Below are positions 5,135 through 7,587 of a DNA stretch of 7,587 nt, piece by piece (position 1 is the stretch's first letter; each line of letters begins with the position of its first letter). Source of the DNA: Anaerolineae bacterium (GTDB lineage Bacteria; Chloroflexota; Anaerolineae; Anaerolineales; Villigracilaceae); NCBI GenBank assembly GCA_003141915.1, contig PLNY01000376.1, positions 1 through 7,587 on the forward strand, in the 5' to 3' direction. The notes under the pieces were generated by a model, which saw only the letters and a list, made by a program, of their open reading frames with translations, had not been told where the DNA came from and ran no database searches. The translations under genes were made by a program, and so were the position numbers.

Positions 5135-6971
5135 ATAGATGCCAGAATAAAATCATGCCCACCAACAACATCACAAACGAGATGATGGTCAGAATCCATC
5201 CGCTTCGAAAAAAATCGCCGAAGGTATAGTTGCCCGGCGCGATCATCAGGATGTTTACAGGATGAGCAAATGGAGTGAGAAAGCAAGCCGAACATCCAAT
5301 TGCAGTTGCAACGGCGATGGCTTGTGGGTTGACACCAATTTGGATCGCGGCACTGATGGTGAGTGGACCGGTGATCAACGCGGCCACTTGTCCGCCGATG
5401 ATTTGAGTCAAAATGGAAGTCAGGAGGTACGCGCCAGCGGCCAGTCCCAGCGCGCCAAACGGTTTCACCAATGGAAGCAAATCATTTCCCAACAAGTCAG
5501 CCAGCCGCGTTTCCACCATCGCAACGCTGACAACATACATTCCTGCGATGAGAAAGACGGCCTGCCATTCCACAGAAAGATATGCATCTTCCATTGACAA
5601 TTTCCCGGCGAGAAGCGCCAACATTGCCGATGCCAACATCGCGAAGTACACTGGAACGCCGGCGATGGATGCCACAATTCCTGCCAAGACAATGGTCACT
5701 GCCAAAATCGCTTCTTTGCGATTAACGGGCTGGTCGCTCCAATTGGGTTCGATCACAATAAAATCGGCGCTGCGCCGCAGACTTCCCAATTGAGGCGATG
5801 AGCCAACCACCAACAAAGTATCGCCAAAATTCAACTTCAAATCACCGACATCGGTTCTGTAACTTCTCTGCATTCGATGCAATGCAACAACGCTCAACCC
5901 GTAACGGCGGCGGAAATCGAGCTCTTTCAAAGTCTGACCGATGGCTTTCGAGTGCGGGGCCGGGATGATCTCTGCGAATGTAACTCCTTTGGCGCTTAAA
6001 TGATTCTCTCCTTTTTCCGTGTAGATATCCAATCCCCATTCCTTCAAGTTCTTGACCTTCTCTTCACGGCCAACCAAGATCAGCAAATCATCTTCGAGAA
6101 TAATTTGCTGAGGCTGAGGCAATAGGATATCTTCCTTGTTGCGATAGATGGCTACCACAGTCACTCCCCACTGGTTGCCAATCCTTGATTGCGCCAGAGT
6201 CTTCCCGATCAACATCGCTTTCGGCAATACACGGGCTTCCCATAAACGCTCGGATATGGCATAAAGCCCCTCCAATTCGCTTCCAGTGAGCCTCGCAAAA
6301 TTTTGTTCTTCCGTGGGCTGACGGTCAGGAAGCAAACGCTGGCCAAACCAGGCGAGGAAAAGAATTCCGGCAATGGCAATCAATCCGCCGGTTGGAGTGA
6401 AATCCAGAATATTCAAAGCAGGCTGAGGCGGCTTTGCATTTTGAAGCAGCGTGCTGACAATGATATTTGCAGTCGTAAAATATGTGGCAGCGCCGCCTAA
6501 TAAAGTTCCATAAGCCACCGGGATGAGCAGTTTACTAGGCTTGATACGCGTGCGACGCGCCACTTCCATCGCAATGGGAAGAACCAGCGCACCTGCCGCC
6601 AGGTTGTTCATAAATAACGAAAGCAACGCTGCTGTTCCTGCAAAGAGTCCGATCAAGCGGCCTTGCTTCATGCCACTGACTTTCAATAATTGCCACGCGA
6701 TCCAACGCGTGACGCCGCTTTTTTCCAGGACGCGCGTCAGGATGAATAACGATATAAGGATGAGGATAATAGGCTGACCAAAGCCCGAAAGGATATTGAT
6801 CGTTGCATCCGGCCTATGTGCAGGGCCGAGAATCCCAAGACCCGCGAACTGGAAGATTCCCAATAACGCCGCCATCAACATCGCCGCCAAGTCCACGCGA
6901 AGATGATTAGTTACCACCAATGCTAATGGAACAAATAGAACACCTAAAAGGATCAATTGCTCAACAGTCAT
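5133..6971 (-). CDS. SLC13-family anion transporter with two internal RCK_C (TrkA_C) domains
   Basis: The 612-residue product is an integral membrane protein. Its two membrane halves, about residues 1-212 and 418-612, flank a soluble middle region holding two RCK_C domains at about 240-312 and 328-405. The first half has the SLFMNNLAAGALVLPIA segment (118-134) and a re-entrant motif. The second half has LTQIIGGQVAALITGP (521-536) and the family hallmark FLTPFAHPVNILMIAPG (564-580). SLC13/DASS proteins import di- and tricarboxylates or sulfate with sodium, and bacterial forms with RCK_C inserts are known but rarely characterised. The first-half position usually reading GTPxN or GTSxN is TTAN here (166-169), which may alter substrate choice. 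The gene starts 5 bp after the upstream gene without a good Shine-Dalgarno, so coupling is likely. Its place before the hydantoinase suggests import of that enzyme's substrate or export of its product, which is inference. Confidence 0.9.
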   Translation of the reverse strand: MTVEQLILLGVLFVPLALVVTNHLRVDLAAMLMAALLGIFQFAGLGILGPAHRPDATINILSGFGQPIILILISLFILTRVLEKSGVTRWIAWQLLKVSGMKQGRLIGLFAGTAALLSLFMNNLAAGALVLPIAMEVARRTRIKPSKLLIPVAYGTLLGGAATYFTTANIIVSTLLQNAKPPQPALNILDFTPTGGLIAIAGILFLAWFGQRLLPDRQPTEEQNFARLTGSELEGLYAISERLWEARVLPKAMLIGKTLAQSRIGNQWGVTVVAIYRNKEDILLPQPQQIILEDDLLILVGREEKVKNLKEWGLDIYTEKGENHLSAKGVTFAEIIPAPHSKAIGQTLKELDFRRRYGLSVVALHRMQRSYRTDVGDLKLNFGDTLLVVGSSPQLGSLRRSADFIVIEPNWSDQPVNRKEAILAVTIVLAGIVASIAGVPVYFAMLASAMLALLAGKLSMEDAYLSVEWQAVFLIAGMYVVSVAMVETRLADLLGNDLLPLVKPFGALGLAAGAYLLTSILTQIIGGQVAALITGPLTISAAIQIGVNPQAIAVATAIGCSACFLTPFAHPVNILMIAPGNYTFGDFFRSGWILTIISFVMLLVGMILFWHL

Positions 6972-6976
6972 TTCTT

Positions 6977-7561
6977 TTACCAGTCAATTGTTTCAAGCGG
7001 GTCTACCGCATATGGGTTTTTATCTTCTTTGATTCCTAATAACGCGATCAAAACATCCTGCGGGATATCGGCTTCGGGCAAATCGGTTTTATACAATTGT
7101 TGATTCTCGGCGCGCTCACGAAGCGAATGCCACAATAATGCACGCTCATCATCTTTCACAACCAGATCATTCAATGTCTTTGCTTTCAAAAGATATTCCC
7201 CCGTCGAATATAAGAACGTCAGGCGCTTCCATTTATCGGCGATGATTGGATTGGATAATTTTTCCAGGCCGCCGATTTGGATTTTGAAATATTCTTCGTT
7301 CGCGCGTGGATGATTCGATTCATCTTTCAACAATTCGCGGCGCGTCGTTAATTCGTGACCTCGAACGGACGCAGCAAATTCAATTCGTCCGCCTGCCTCG
7401 CCGAAACTCGAGGGCTGATAAAAAGCCAGATAGTCCACCGCCACCACTTTCGGCGCAGTCCGAAGCGGTATGCGATACCATCCCAAAAGCCGCGCGATTT
7501 CCATATCGCGCGGCGTCGGCAATAAACAAACTAAAACTAGAGAAGTTGGCTCAAGCTCCAT
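6977..7561 (-). CDS. Unrecognised 194-residue protein, first visible gene of the operon
   Basis: I do not recognise a named family. The product has no signal peptide or membrane segment, although residues 7-14 are hydrophobic. It begins with a compact hydrophobic strand followed by LPTPRDMEIARLLGWYRIPL (14-33), then VVAVDYLAFYQP (39-50), a basic RGHELTTRRELLKDE stretch (67-81), and WKRLTFLYSTGEYLL (111-125). An acidic C-terminus ends in ETIDW. The arginine- and tryptophan-rich core with alternating strands suggests a soluble mixed alpha/beta protein, possibly binding nucleic acid or nucleotide, but no catalytic motif is clear. The frame remains open upstream of ATG 7561 to the window edge and no Shine-Dalgarno is visible, so the start could be earlier. 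It is 5 bp from the transporter and looks co-transcribed, though function need not be shared. Confidence 0.75.
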   Translation of the reverse strand: MELEPTSLVLVCLLPTPRDMEIARLLGWYRIPLRTAPKVVAVDYLAFYQPSSFGEAGGRIEFAASVRGHELTTRRELLKDESNHPRANEEYFKIQIGGLEKLSNPIIADKWKRLTFLYSTGEYLLKAKTLNDLVVKDDERALLWHSLRERAENQQLYKTDLPEADIPQDVLIALLGIKEDKNPYAVDPLETIDW

Positions 7562-7575
7562 AAGAATATAGGGGC

Positions 7576-7587
7576 GAATAATTATTC
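7576..7587. repeat. 12-bp perfect palindrome at the window edge
   Basis: GAATAATTATTC is a perfect inverted repeat, 14 bp upstream of the minus-strand ATG at 7561 and the most AT-rich spot nearby. It lies where an operator or part of a promoter for the four-gene unit could sit. It may extend beyond the window. Confidence 0.4.

Noticed and set aside
1..7587. CRISPR array, insertion sequence, tRNA or phage/defence module
   Set aside because: No regularly spaced repeats, transposase motifs, terminal inverted repeats, tRNA-like cloverleaf or recognised defence gene was seen on either strand.

Overview
The window looks like two unrelated pieces of bacterial chromosome joined at about position 1205-1265. 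The left piece (1 to about 1240) is GC-rich, about 62-72% in hand-counted lines. It carries the end of dnaJ, an hspR repressor and a bacteriohemerythrin, and the DnaJ and HspR sequences read like Acidobacteria. The right piece is about 47-55% GC in sampled lines, and its gene content and sequence style suggest a Chloroflexi genome of the Anaerolineae kind. This taxonomic reading is from recognition of protein style, not from a search.

Left to right on the plus strand: dnaJ C-terminus (1-264), hspR (268-675) and bacteriohemerythrin (757-1164). Next comes a thiolase that has lost its N-terminal quarter, including the nucleophilic cysteine region, exactly where the two compositions meet (1238-2140). 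A PilZ-domain protein (2211-2591) follows as a clean single-gene unit, with a near-consensus promoter and a strong intrinsic terminator. A PlsC-type acyltransferase (2662-3336) ends the plus-strand set.

The minus strand from 7561 down to 3330 is one tightly packed four-gene unit: an unrecognised 194-residue protein, an SLC13-type transporter with two internal RCK_C domains, a dihydropyrimidinase/hydantoinase with all metal ligands, and a minimal beta-class carbonic anhydrase. Gaps are 5 and 9 bp, and the last start lies inside a short spacer just past the hydantoinase stop. The unit ends by overlapping plsC tail to tail by 7 bp. A reasonable reading is an import and ring-opening module for a cyclic ureide or another anionic substrate, with the carbonic anhydrase handling CO2/bicarbonate. 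The carbamoyl-hydrolysing enzyme that would complete the pathway is not in the window.

No RNA genes, insertion sequences, CRISPR arrays or phage genes were seen. No intergenic stretch exceeds 300 bp. I do not see a clear new defence or mobile system. The observations most worth a second look are the junction, the four-gene operon with its unrecognised first gene, and the very small carbonic anhydrase.
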